Assembly (NCBI RefSeq): GCF_030272615.1
Contig: NC_081407.1
Span: forward strand, 438,555,230 to 438,619,229
Reading direction: 5' to 3'
Length of the DNA stretch: 64,000 nucleotides
Source of the DNA: Cryptomeria japonica
Taxonomy: Eukaryota > Streptophyta > Pinopsida > Cupressales > Cupressaceae
The notes beneath the pieces are model-generated. The model did not search any database. It had not been told where the DNA came from and saw only the letters and a list, made by a program, of their open reading frames with translations. Below, piece after piece: positions 1-11,268 of the stretch; position 1 is the stretch's first letter, and every line of letters starts with the position of its first letter. The position numbers were made by a program, and so were the translations under genes.

Positions 1-1264
1 CATATTCATCCATTCACGAAATGATGTGTGGAATGTTGGTAGAAAATTTTAGATTATCCAATCTTTCTTTTCTCCTCTTTTTTTTTCACGCTTTCATATA
101 TCTTTGTTAGATTAGGATTAGTTTAAGGATTTTATGATGATGGATTATATTTGCAAGAGACATAAAATACATTGTCTTTTCAACTTCCACATGATACAAA
201 TTATGTCCTTAACATATTTATTATTGTTATAAAATCAAAATAAATAAATCTTTTAAACCTGAGATAAAATACAATGCGTTTCTCAAAGTTCTTGTTGAAT
301 TATTTTGATTTTGATGGTGAAAAGGTTACCGATTTCTTACCATTCAAATTGATATTTAAAATATTCATGAAAAGTCCAAAAATTATAAATTAAATCTAAA
401 TTGGATTCACATACATATTTTTTAATTGAATGAGAGAAGTCAATGTTGGTTTTTTTCTGATTGATTTAACTATGTTAAACCTCTAGTTCATGCAAATTGC
501 TTTTGGTATTTCATTGGAGACCCTTGAAAGGGGTAACCAAAGCACTTTCCTACTAAGATATTTTGGTAAACCTTATGAACTATAATAAAAAAGGACTATT
601 GGATAGCTACCTTCCAAATAAGGGAACTTTTGCAATTCCAATATGTTAGTATGTCAAAACACAAATTAACTTAAGGTGCAATAAATATGAAATATATGAG
701 ACAGTGGTAGAAAATAATAAGATAAGATGGTATGCATAAAAATATGTAAATGGAGATATGTAAAGAATTAGGAAATAAGTCCAAATTCACAAAAGTTGAG
801 AACATTATTAAATATATAATTGTACGAAGCTATTCTCTCAAATTGACCCAAAACTAAGTGATAATTAGCATGGGTTTGCAAATTTCACCATTACAGACAT
901 ATAGCCATTAATTTTAAATAGTTATAATTGTGATTTGTTATTTAAATAGGTTGACCAAATCTTAATTATAATATATACCAACCAATTCAAACATAATAAT
1001 GAAACATTGTTATGCATGATAAGTGAAGTTATTAGAGTCATCATTTGAGATTTTAAATGCATCTTCACAATATTATAATATTTCAATGTGTATTCAATAA
1101 TTAATAGATAATTTGATTTTCTAAATTTCTTTGACTAAAATTTGATCATAAAAAGAAAATAAAATATCACAACATATACATTTCATATAAAGTAACTAAA
1201 ATTTTCAATGCATTGTCAACAAATAGTTATTTAATAAACAATGATTAGTTTGAAAATAAAATAT
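1..1264. other. AT-rich intergenic spacer
   Basis: I see no open frame of useful length, RNA gene or element boundary here. The sequence is strongly AT-rich with short A and T runs and is ordinary plant intergenic DNA. A short (TG)n tract lies just inside the next feature, at about 1324-1337. Confidence 0.6.
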
Positions 1265-3480
1265 TCCTAAAAAGAGTAGAGATGTGCAACAAACCATTTA
1301 ATTTAGACATTAGTCAGTAGTGAGTGTGTGTGTGTGTAATTAGTGACAAAGATTTAAAAAACTCAATATGTGATCGATTAATGCTTAGTTAATAAATAAT
1401 GATCAATTTTAAAATTAAGTGGTATTGAATAGAGTAAAGTCGCACAACAAACTATTTAATTTAGATTGTAGCGAGTAATGTGTATGAGTGTGTGTGAATG
1501 CGTGATCGATTAATACTTAGTTAATAAATTATTATTATTTTTGAAGTTAAGCATTACTAGAAAGAGTAGAGTTGCACAACAAACCATTTAATTTAGACAT
1601 TAGCCAATAATAGTACATGAGTGCACGTGTAATAATTAGTGACAAAGATTTAAGCACTTAAAATGTTGAATCCAATTCCTTTAAACAACCCAAATAAAAT
1701 ATTCCCATTATAACCTCCCCAACTTCCATCAATACAAAAAAGTAAAAGAAAAGATTAATTTGAAAATTAATACTTAGTTAGTACATAATGATAAATTTTA
1801 AAATTAAGTTTTACCAAAAGAATATAGATGCACAACAAACCATTTAATTTGGATAGTAGCCAATAATAGTGCATGGGTGCATGTGCAATGATAAGTGACA
1901 AAGATTTAAGCACTTAAAATGTTTGTGGTCCAATTCCTCTCAAAGAACCCAAATAAGATATTTCAATTAAAACCTCTCCAACTCCCATCAACACAAAAAA
2001 AAGTAAAAAAGAAAAGTTTAATGTGAAAATTAATACTTAGTTAATAAACAATGATTGATTTTAAAATTAAGTGTTAACAAAAGAGTAGAGATGCACAACA
2101 AACCATTTAATTTGGATAGTAGCTAATAATAGTGCATGAGTGCATGTGTAATGATAAGTGACAAGGATTTGGGCACTTAAAATCTATGTAGTCCAATTTC
2201 TTTCAATGAACTTAAATATGATATTTTAATTAAAACCTTCCCAACTCCCATCAATATAAAAAAAAAAAAAGTAAAAGAAAAGATTAATTCGAAAATTAAG
2301 ACTTACTAAATAATGATTGATTTTGCAATTAAGTGCTACCAAAAGAATATAGATGCACAACAAACCATTTAATTTAGACAGTAGCCAATAATGGTACATG
2401 AGTGCATGTGTAATGATAAATGACAAAGATTTAAGCACTTAAAAGTTGAATCCAATTACTCTCAATGAATTCAAATAAGATTTTTCAATTGAAACCTCCC
2501 CAACTCACATCAATACAAAAAAGTAAAAGAGATGAATTTGAAAATTAATACTTAGTAAATAATAATTATTTTTAAATTCAAGTGTTACCAATAGAGTAGA
2601 GATGCACAACAAAGCATTTAATCTAGACAATAGCCAATAATAGTGCATAAGTGCGTGTGTAATGACAAATGACAAAGATTTAAGCACTCAAAATGCTGAA
2701 TGTAATTTCTTTAAACAACCCAAATAAGATGTTCCAATTATAATATCCCCGACTTGACAAAGATTCAAGCACTTAAAATGTTGTATGCAATTGCTCTCAA
2801 CGACCAAACAAGTTATTCCAATAATAAGCTCCCCAACTTACATGAATACACAAAGGTAAAAGACGAGATTAATTTGAAAATTACTATTTAGTTAATAAAT
2901 AATATTAATTTTAAAATTAAGTGTTACCAAAAGAATATAGGAGCAAAATAAATCATTTAATTTAGACAGTAGCCAATAATAGTGCATGAGTGCATGTGTA
3001 ATTATAAGTGACAAAGATTTAAACACTTAAAATTTTGAATCCAATTCCTTTAAGCAACCCCATTAAGATATCCCATTTATAACATCCCCAACTTGCGTAA
3101 TGATAAATGACATATTTAAGCACTTAAAATGTTGTATCCAATTCTTCTATTTGACCCAAATAAGATATTCCAATTATAACCTCCCCTACTTGTGTAATGA
3201 TAAATGACAAAGATTTGAGCACTCAAAATGTTGTATCCAATTCCTCTAAGCGACCCAAGTAAGATATTCCTATTATAACCTCCCCAACTTGTGTAATGAT
3301 AAATGACAAAGATTTGAGCACTTGAAATGTTGTATCCAATTCCTCTTAACAACCAAACAAGTTATTCCAATTATAACATCCCAACTAACATAATGATAAA
3401 TGACAAAGATTTAAACACTTAAAATGTTATATACAATTCTTCTCAAGGAACAAACAAGTTATTCCAGTTATAACCTCCCC
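1265..3480. repeat. Degenerate tandem repeat array (about 260 bp, later about 100 bp)
   Basis: A recognisable block (GCACAACAAACCATTTAATT and relatives) recurs near 1287, 1444, 1575, 1832, 2093, 2353, 2602 and 2941. The three best-preserved steps are 257-261 bp. Each monomer also holds a GACAAAGATTTAAGCACTTAA block, a TCCAATTCCT block, a CCTCCCCAACT block and an AT-rich half. From about 3000 to 3470 the AT-rich half is lost and the remainder repeats about every 99-100 bp (TGTTGTATCCAATT near 3130, 3230, 3329, 3427). Short antisense ORFs in this stretch repeat with the array and are not genes. Confidence 0.85.
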
Positions 3481-3539
3481 CAAGTTTCATGAATACAAAA
3501 AAGTGAAAAGAAGAAAAATCTAAGCCATTATTATTTTTC

Positions 3540-4077
3540 CAATGAAGGTACCTTGTCCTGAGATGGGTCCCCTGAAATGAGATCCCCAAACCAAGATGGA
3601 AGCCATTAAAATCTGATACTCAATTGGTGTGACAGTGGATTTGAACATGGGTGGTCAAAAGGAAGGAAAAATAGTGCATTTTGACCGGTCAAGAAATGAT
3701 GCAGACGGTGGATAGTGGAATTCCAATTCCTCCTTGTAATAAAAACATCATCTGGCTGGAGTCCATTACCTAATTACATGTTTTTCCACACAATCATTGT
3801 TTTCAAATGCACAGTGCACAACACTTCACAGATTTCAATTTGTTTTTCTGCCGCATTGATATTCGTGCCTCTGAAAACACAAAAGCAGAGCGAGTGCACC
3901 TTTGCTGGCACCCTCGACTTTCTTTCCAATACCCAAAATACACCATTTATATCATACCTTATCTCTTCTGATCTGGTTTTCTTTAATGGGGATTTAGGGG
4001 ATTAATGAATGGTTTTTGCTTAAACTTTTTTTTTTGCCTCTGTGAGGGACCCAGCAGGTGTTATCCAGGAGTCTTTC
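3540..4077 (+). other. Low-copy-looking segment, possible promoter and leader
   Basis: Base composition is more balanced than in the flanks and no repeat structure is visible. A TTATAT-like box lies at about 3947-3953, followed by a pyrimidine-rich stretch and then the ATG at 4078. This would suit a promoter and 5' leader, but the evidence is positional only. A 96-codon open stretch at 3715-4005 shows no feature I recognise. Confidence 0.25.
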
Positions 4078-4233
4078 ATGGCGAATGGCGGCGATGGGGT
4101 AGATGAAAAATGTCAGATTTCAGAGCTCAGTAGAGTACTCTTTTCTTTCTCGCCTTTCAGGGATATTTACCATCTTACTTTAAACTTGGCAGATAGAGAA
4201 ATCCTGCTTGCAGGGATTTGTTTTTTAAGCTAA
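4078..4233 (+). CDS. Unrecognised 51-codon ORF, possibly a first exon or gene fragment
   Basis: The ATG at 4078 sits in a good plant start context (TTCATGGCG), with GCG as second codon and a glycine/aspartate-rich start. The frame is open for 51 codons to TAA at 4231-4233. The same frame is also open upstream to an ATG at 4042. The middle (SPFRDIYHLTLNLADREI) has the mixed hydrophobic/charged pattern of real protein, but I cannot assign a family. It could be a short gene, a first exon whose downstream exons are missing, or a captured fragment. No convincing splice donor at its end is seen. Chance is a serious alternative at this length. Confidence 0.25.
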   Translation: MANGGDGVDEKCQISELSRVLFSFSPFRDIYHLTLNLADREILLAGICFLS

Positions 4234-5343
4234 AAAGTACCTGTTTAGCACTTTTTTGACTTGCATTTACCTTTCTATTAATTTAATGGATGGTTATAAT
4301 AGTATTTTGGTGATTGTTTGATGTATAAATTATGTGATTCTAGTACTTATTTTATAGTTATTTTTACTTTGTATCTCTATTTTTTATGGGTGGAATGATG
4401 AAAAGTATTGCATAATTATTTATTGAAGACTGACCTTTATATAGAAAATGTCCAGAGATATTAGGATGTTTTATTTTAAGTCATTCTAGTATCTTTGCGG
4501 GTCTTGTAAATGCAATTAGAGTTTTTGCGGGAAGGTCACCCGAGATCGGATCTATGAAAAAGACTTTATTGAACTGAACTTGCCAATTCAAATTAAATAC
4601 TATTTTGAACATCCATATGATCATGTCACGTATATAGCAACACTCGCGGTTTCATCTATTGAAGCCCTTTTTGTCCTAGCTTCCTAGTCACCACCTCGTC
4701 CATTCCTTCCATTTCAAGAGTAAGCATCACTTCCAGTTGGAGATATTCCAGGGTAATTCAAAAATATTCTTTAAGATAAATTGAATCTCTATACTAACAT
4801 GAAAGCAAAAATAACTTAACGACAACAGATTTCCACAATCCATGTATATGTTGATCATATGTTTCTCGATTTGCTTGTATGCAAAAACAACTTTTTAAAT
4901 TTGATTCAAGATAATTTCAAATACTATTTTTCAAAATGATTTATTTTTTGTTCCATTTAAAATCTAAAAAGAATCTTTATCCGCTATTTCTATTTATTAT
5001 TTTATTTTATAAAACACATATTTAAGTAACTTGTATTTAGTGTTTTTTAGTTTAAGAACAGTCATTATCGATATGTTTTTTAATTTTATTTTTAAGTTAT
5101 TGCATTCTAAAATGATGTTCCTTAATTTATAAAATTTTAATTATTATATAATTTGTTAAAAATTATTGGTAATTTAGTTTTTAATGGTATAAAGATTGAT
5201 TATTTTTAAAGTGATTGTTTTGAGTTTATTTGATGAGTTATTTGTAGTGTTTATAAATATTGATAATTTTAGTAAAGTTATTTATTAAGAATAATTTAAA
5301 TCGTTGGTGAGTTGTTTGTTAATGTTGATGTCAAACCCTCACC
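4234..5343. other. AT-rich intergenic spacer
   Basis: No gene, RNA or element boundary is seen. The stretch ends at the left target-site duplication of the LINE. Confidence 0.6.
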
Positions 5344-5360
5344 AACTATTAAATAAACAA
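5344..5360 (+). repeat. Left target-site duplication of the LINE
   Basis: AACTATTAAATAAACAA occurs here and again, perfectly, at 13375-13391. A 17-bp perfect duplication is within the usual range for target-primed insertion of a LINE and defines both ends of the element. Confidence 0.88.
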
Positions 5361-5394
5361 CTCTCCCGCCCATTTTGAGATTCTATGTGCCTGG

Positions 5395-6963
5395 ATGTCC
5401 GCCCCCTCTGGGGAGGCCCCCCCTCCCTTGCTAGACCCAACGCCCGATTCCACGGTCGGAGCGCATGCCTCTGGGCCTGTTGCGGGGTCCCCACGTTCTG
5501 CGGACCATACGGAAGAAAATGACAGTCTTCACACCCTTTCCACTTCTCCAAGTCTGATTGATTCTGGATCGAAAGGGGAGGAAAGGAATATACCCCATCC
5601 CGAACCAGAAACTTCTGCCGGTTAGACAGATAAGGATACTATGGAGGTGAATCCCAAGTCTAGCTAGAAGAAAGCCCTCCTTGGGTCAACAAATTTGTTC
5701 CCTCTTGATGTTGTGGCCTCCTTCTCCCAAACGGAAGACGGAACAGAAATCAAACTCCCAGACAACCTAATGGACAAAATCACCGCCTCCCTTCACCTAG
5801 CAATAGTTGGTCATTTCTTCTCCTTCCGACCTTTTATCGACATGGTCAGGCATTGGGCAAAATCACGTTGGAAGCTAAAAGGAAGCCTGGAGGTTTCAGC
5901 CATGTCAGGGGGACTCTTTCTATTCAAATTTATCACTGAGGAGGATCTGATTTATGTCTTGTCAGGGTCCTAGGCTTATGGAAAGCACTTCCTAACCATG
6001 GCTAAATGGAAACCTGGGTTTGACCCCTCTGCAGAACTAAACCACATGGCCCCCGTGTGGGTTAGGTTACCTGGACTCCCTTTGGAGTTCTAGGATGAAC
6101 AAATCTTCCGATGTATAGGAAACTCATTTGGTTGCTTTGTTGTAGTGGACTCGGTCACTCTCAACAAGTCCAGGTTGGTGTATGCTCGCTTTTGTGTCAA
6201 TGTTACGATTAACAAAGCCCTCCCAAACTTTATCTCCCTAAAGTCCAAATGGGGAAAATGGTCCCAGGCCATTGTTTACGAAAATGCCACCCTGTACTGT
6301 CAGAAGTGTAATACTTAGGGGCATTCCTATACTGATTGTAAAGCCCCTGTGGTAGTAGAACCCAAGATCAAGAATAAAGCCATCTGGGCTGAACCCATCA
6401 ACCTTGGTGACCCGTCATCCTCGGCCCCTCCTGAGCTGACTACTGAGAATGTTATTCCTGAAGATTACCAGCACACAGACAAGATCCTTGAGATCTTAAA
6501 ATCCCTAGCTGACCCAACCAAAAACTCAAACTACCCCCTGGAAGAGGGGGAGATCCCTCAGGCGATAGCCCTCGTCATGTCCCCCATCCCTCGCCCTTCT
6601 GCTTCCCCCTCACCCCATGCCCTCCTTGACCCCACCCCAGCTGTGGTTAAACCTCTCAAGATTGGAAGTACCTTGCCCACCACTTCAACCCCTTCCTCCC
6701 CTACAGCTGGGGATGGAGAGGAGTACTCTGGAAACTTCCTGGCAACTCTGCTGAAAGTATCCCCCCCGTGTTCTCCTCAAACGGATAATGAAGAATAGAT
6801 AACCCAGAAGAAGAAAGTCAAAGCCACGAAAGTTGATGTGGGGGGAAATGAAAGCAAAGTTGGGAGACCTATAGTAAGAGTCCTGAGACACAAGGTTATG
6901 GCAAGGGACATTGCAAATGGTAGACAACTAACCCCAGACGAACTTAGCAAAAGTAAGAAATGA
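5395..6963 (+). pseudogene. LINE ORF1, DUF4283-like RNA-binding protein with CCHC zinc knuckle
   Basis: In plant LINEs, ORF1 makes the nucleic-acid-binding particle protein. One frame runs 522 codons from ATG 5395 to TGA 6961, interrupted by six TAG codons at 5623, 5665, 5971, 6091, 6316 and 6796. The part at roughly 5700-6290 has the DUF4283 pattern, including KWKPGFDPS and the PVWVRLPGLPLEF motif. A zinc knuckle CQKCNT-stop-GHSYTDC follows at about 6298-6342, its missing residue being the TAG at 6316. After a proline/serine-rich stretch, a lysine-rich tail follows the TAG at 6796, so I take 6796 as nonsense and 6961 as the true stop. That stop overlaps the ORF2 start in ATGA. Confidence 0.82.
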
Positions 6964-7677
6964 AGTTCCTCTCTTGGAACATAAGGGGTCTGAACAGCCC
7001 CTAGAAGCAGTTCGCCATAAAACAACTCATTATTGAGATGAAAATCGACATCTGTCTAATTCAAGAAGTTAAGATGCCTTCCCAAACCTTCACTGCGATT
7101 GCTGGTAAACTTTGGCCTGGAGCGGACTACCTGTATGTTGACGCCTTAGGTGCATCTAGAGGTATTGCTACCCTGTGGAATCCCATTAAAATAAAAGGCA
7201 AGCTATTCGCTAGCTCCCAAAATTTCCTAGCGGTTTTCTCTCCACTATGGTGATCTTTGCTGGCAGATGATCAACATCTATGCTCCCAACTCTAGGGCGG
7301 GAAGACAGATCCCGTGGGAGGAAATCTCTAATATCATTATGACTAATCAGAAGGACCGGTTTATGCTTGCTAGGGATTTCAATGCCGCCCTCTACCCTTC
7401 CAAGAAGTGTGGTGGCCTGGAGGATTTCTCTAACAGCATGAGAGACCTAGCCAGCTTCATCAATGCTTCAAACCTAGTGGATATTGACCTTCAGGGTGCC
7501 CCCTTCACTTGGTCGAATAACAAGAAAGGCAAACACCTCATCCAAGTCAGATTGGATAGATTCCTGATCTCCACCAACTGGGATTTGGGAACGAGCTCCT
7601 TCCTAAAATCCCTCCCAAGGATGACGTCTGATCACAACCCCCTTCTTCTCCATTGGAAAGACAGACCCTACCAGGGT

Positions 7678-7687
7678 CCCCCCCCCC
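7678..7687 (+). other. C10 homopolymer frameshift in LINE ORF2
   Basis: Ten consecutive C residues separate the endonuclease frame (ending in a false PPPLLL) from the next coding frame, which resumes as FCYEIMRASYP. Slippage in the run explains the frame change. Confidence 0.7.
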
Positions 7688-8800
7688 TTCTGCTATGAAA
7701 TCATGCGGGCCTCCTATCCTGACTTCAAGGATTTGGTTAGAGGTTGGTGGTCCACCCCGATCCAAGGGACTGCCATGTTCAGAATTATGGAGAAACTAAA
7801 GTTAATCAGCAGGGAAGTCAAAGGGTGGAACAGGAACACCTTTGGAGACATCTTTAAAAGAAAAAAGGACTTGGGATCCAGACTGGAACAACTTCAAATT
7901 TTAATGGCTACTGGTAACCCCCTGGACCCCATTTTGAAGGAGGAGGAAGATTGTCGCAAAAGCTGGAAAAATATCCTTGCCAGGGAGGAAGTGTACTGGA
8001 AACAAAGATCCAGGATCCAGTGGTTGAAAGAAGGGGACATAAATTCTGCTTTCTTCCATAGATCGGCTTCTAACCACAAGAGGAGGAACTACATCAAAAG
8101 TATTAAAGATGAAACTGGCCAGGAGATTTTTGATGACTCTTTGATTGGACAGAACGCGGTGGACTTTTTCACTAGTCTGTATGCGGACGGTGGAACGGCT
8201 TCGCTGCTCCAGTACTGCCTCATTAGTAAACTGTCGATGGCCATTGAGGAGGACAACAACCGGCAACTCCTGTCCCCCATCTCTACTGAGGAAGTTCACA
8301 GGGCGGTCTTTGCTATGGGAGCTTATAAAACATTAGGCCCGAATGGTTTCCCCCCGGCCTTCTTCCAGGACTTTTGGGATATTGTTAGCTATGATGTTAC
8401 TAAAGCTGTCCAAGATTTCTTCAAAATGGGGAGATTGCTAAAAAAGATCAACAACACTTTCATTGTCCTCATCCCCAAGACCACCACTCCCAGCTGCCTG
8501 AAGGAGTATCATCCCATAAGCCTCTGCAATACCATTTACAAGATTCTCTCCAAGGTCATTGTAAACAAAATTAAACCCTTCCTGGAAAAATTTATCAGTC
8601 TGTCTTAGAAAGGCTTTGTCCCGGGACGACAAATTCTAGATTCCGCCATCACAACTCATGAGATAATCCATTCCATGGATAGGAGCAAATTACCCGTTAT
8701 GGCCTTTAAACTTGATATATCAAAAGCTTATGACAAGGTTGATTGGGAATTTCTTTTCAAAGTGCTCCTAAAACTGGGATTCAACCAAAAAATGGTGAGT

Positions 8801-8920
8801 ATGATTCGTGAATGTGTTACCACAGTCCAATTCTCAGGATATGATTCGTGAATGTGTTACCACAGTCCAATTCTCAGGATATGATTTGTGAATGTGTTAC
8901 CACAGTCCAATTCTCAATCC
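8801..8920 (+). repeat. 40-bp tandem triplication inside LINE RT
   Basis: The unit starting ATGATTCGTGAATGTGTTAC occurs at 8801, 8841 and 8881, the third with one T for C and a divergent end. Two extra units add 80 bp, which is not a multiple of three, so the RT frame is broken. The original single copy fits the RT sequence between KMVSMIRECV and SILINGTP. Confidence 0.95.
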
Positions 8921-11268
8921 TGATTAATGGGACTCCTAGGGGAGGCTTCAAAGCTGAGAAGGGTATCCGGCAGGGCGACCCCTTATCCCCTTATCTTTTT
9001 ATCATGATAGCTGAAGTCCTAAATAGAAATGTGACTCATCTAGTCACCAATGGTAGGCTTCAAGGATTCAAAGCGACCTCCACGCTCCCCCCTACTAATA
9101 TCCAGCAGTTCGTGGATGACACTTTCCTTTTTGGCAGAACTTTTGTCATGGAGGCTAAAGGATGGAAGACCCTTCTGGAGGACTATGCCAAGGCGTTGGG
9201 ACAATGCATCAACTATGAGAAGAGTAATATCTACTTCTTCAATACTCCAAATGACCTCCAATTCAGAATCCTCTCCATCCTCAGATGCGAAATGGCTACT
9301 CTCCCGGGGACCTACCTGGGGCTCCCTCTCACGGTCAAGGAAGTCACCCCCACCTTCTGGAACTCTATCTTGGAAAGAATGCAGAAAAAGCTTGTGGGAT
9401 GGAAAGGGAAATTTCTCAGTAGTGCGAGGAAGCTCCAGCTCCTTGCAGCCTCCCTACAGGGAATTTCGGTCTACTTCCTCTCCATGTTCAAAATATCAGG
9501 GACCATGGGTGAAAAACTTGAAAAAATTCAAGAAAACTTTTTATGGACTGGCTTAGAGGGAAAAAAACGTCCGGCTCTGGTCAACTGGGATATTGTTTGT
9601 TTACCCAAATCTCTGGGAGGTTTGGGTATACGAAAGATCAATGCCCTCAATAAGGCGCTAATTGCCAAGGTGGGATGGACCTTGGCTAAAGGGGAGGCAG
9701 ACTGGTGCAACATCATCAAAGCTAAGTATTTGGACCTGGAGCATTTCTTTTATAATCTGAACACTTCTGACCTTCCCTAGGGCTCCAAATTATGGAACAA
9801 CATCCTAAAGAACAGAGTGATGGTCAGAGAAGGTTTGAAGTGGCAGCTTGGAGATGGCAAAAAGGTGAGATTCTGGGAGGACTTTTGGATGGAAGATAGA
9901 CCGTTAATCAACACTCGCTTCCATCAAATCAGGAACCATTTCAAGGCTATCCTGGGGGATTATGCTACGGATTATTTGGTCCCAGGAAGTGGTTGGAAGG
10001 ACTTAGTCCCAATCTACAGCAATCAACCGAACCTGGTCCCCATGGCTCAGGAGTTGCAACTCTTATTGCTGAAAACTAGAATTCCCATGACCATGAACGA
10101 AGACAGCTTCATCTGGAAAGAGACACAATCAGGCCAATTCTCGGTCAAATCTGCATACTCTCAGCTCCTAAAACACCCTATGGATGCGGAAGGTTGGAAG
10201 AAACTCTGGAACCCTCAGTTAATTCCCAAAATTAATTTCTTTTGGTGGTCCCTCATGCATGGCAAAACCCTCACACTTGATAACTTGAAAAAGAGGGGAT
10301 TCCATCTCCCCAATAGATGCAACTTATGTAAAAAGGATGAGGAATCTATTGAGCACCTTTTTATTCCATGTCCCTTTGCGGCTCACATTTGGTCTGTCAC
10401 TCTTCAGAAATGTGGTCTATGTTGGGTCTTCCACAAGAATATAAAAAAAAATGTGTTTGATTGGAACCCCCCTTCCCATCATCCCCTCATCATTCAACTT
10501 TGGAAACAAATTCCTCCGCACATTTGCTGGGCTTTGTGGAAGGAGAGAAACAACAAAATTTCCAGAGACACTGAGACCCCTCCGGACTCTGTTGCCCTCA
10601 CCTGCTTTAAGTTGATATCTGAGAATCTAGAAGATACAAATTGGAAAATCCCCCCTATCCTCCTGATGAGATGGATAAGAAGATCACTGGCAGCTGGAAG
10701 CTCCCCCTGGCTTTGATCGTTTCAACAACAACACCAAGAAAAAGAGACAGATGACTAGGTGGTCTTCCCCCAGAATTTACTAGTTTAAATTGAATTTTGA
10801 TGACTCTGCTCAATGCAACAATTAGGCTAGTGGTGGAGTCATCAGGGATCATCTAGGGAACATGGTTGTAGCCTATGCTGACAACCTCAGTGAAAGTTCG
10901 ATCACTCAAGCTGAGGGAATGGCCCTCCTCTAGGGGCTGAAAATGGCTAACGACATAGGAATAAAGCATCTGGAAATCGAAGGAGACTCTCAAGTTATTA
11001 TTGACTCTATCAAAGGGAATGCTTCAGCTAGATGGAGAGTGGAACCCATTCCGAGGGATATCAGGCACTTGCTGATCAAAATGGAGGACTTCACCGTAGA
11101 CCACATCTTCAGAGAAGGAAATAGAGCGACAGATTCTATGGCAGCTGAAGGAAGGCTGCAGATGGGCTTACGATGCTAGAGGAACCCCAATCTGCTGCCA
11201 ATCACTGTTAAGGAAATCTTGGATAAGGAAAAAGCCTTGTGCCAAGAAATGACTAACCCTTCCGCCCA

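Noticed and set aside
2226..3352. Several similar antisense ORFs (2226-2438, 2505-2687, 3116-3352)
   Set aside because: They repeat with the tandem array monomers and encode low-complexity, AT-driven peptides; they are by-products of the repeat.
7547..9719. Antisense ORFs across the LINE, for example 7901-8299
   Set aside because: They are shadows of ORF2 on the opposite strand without motifs.
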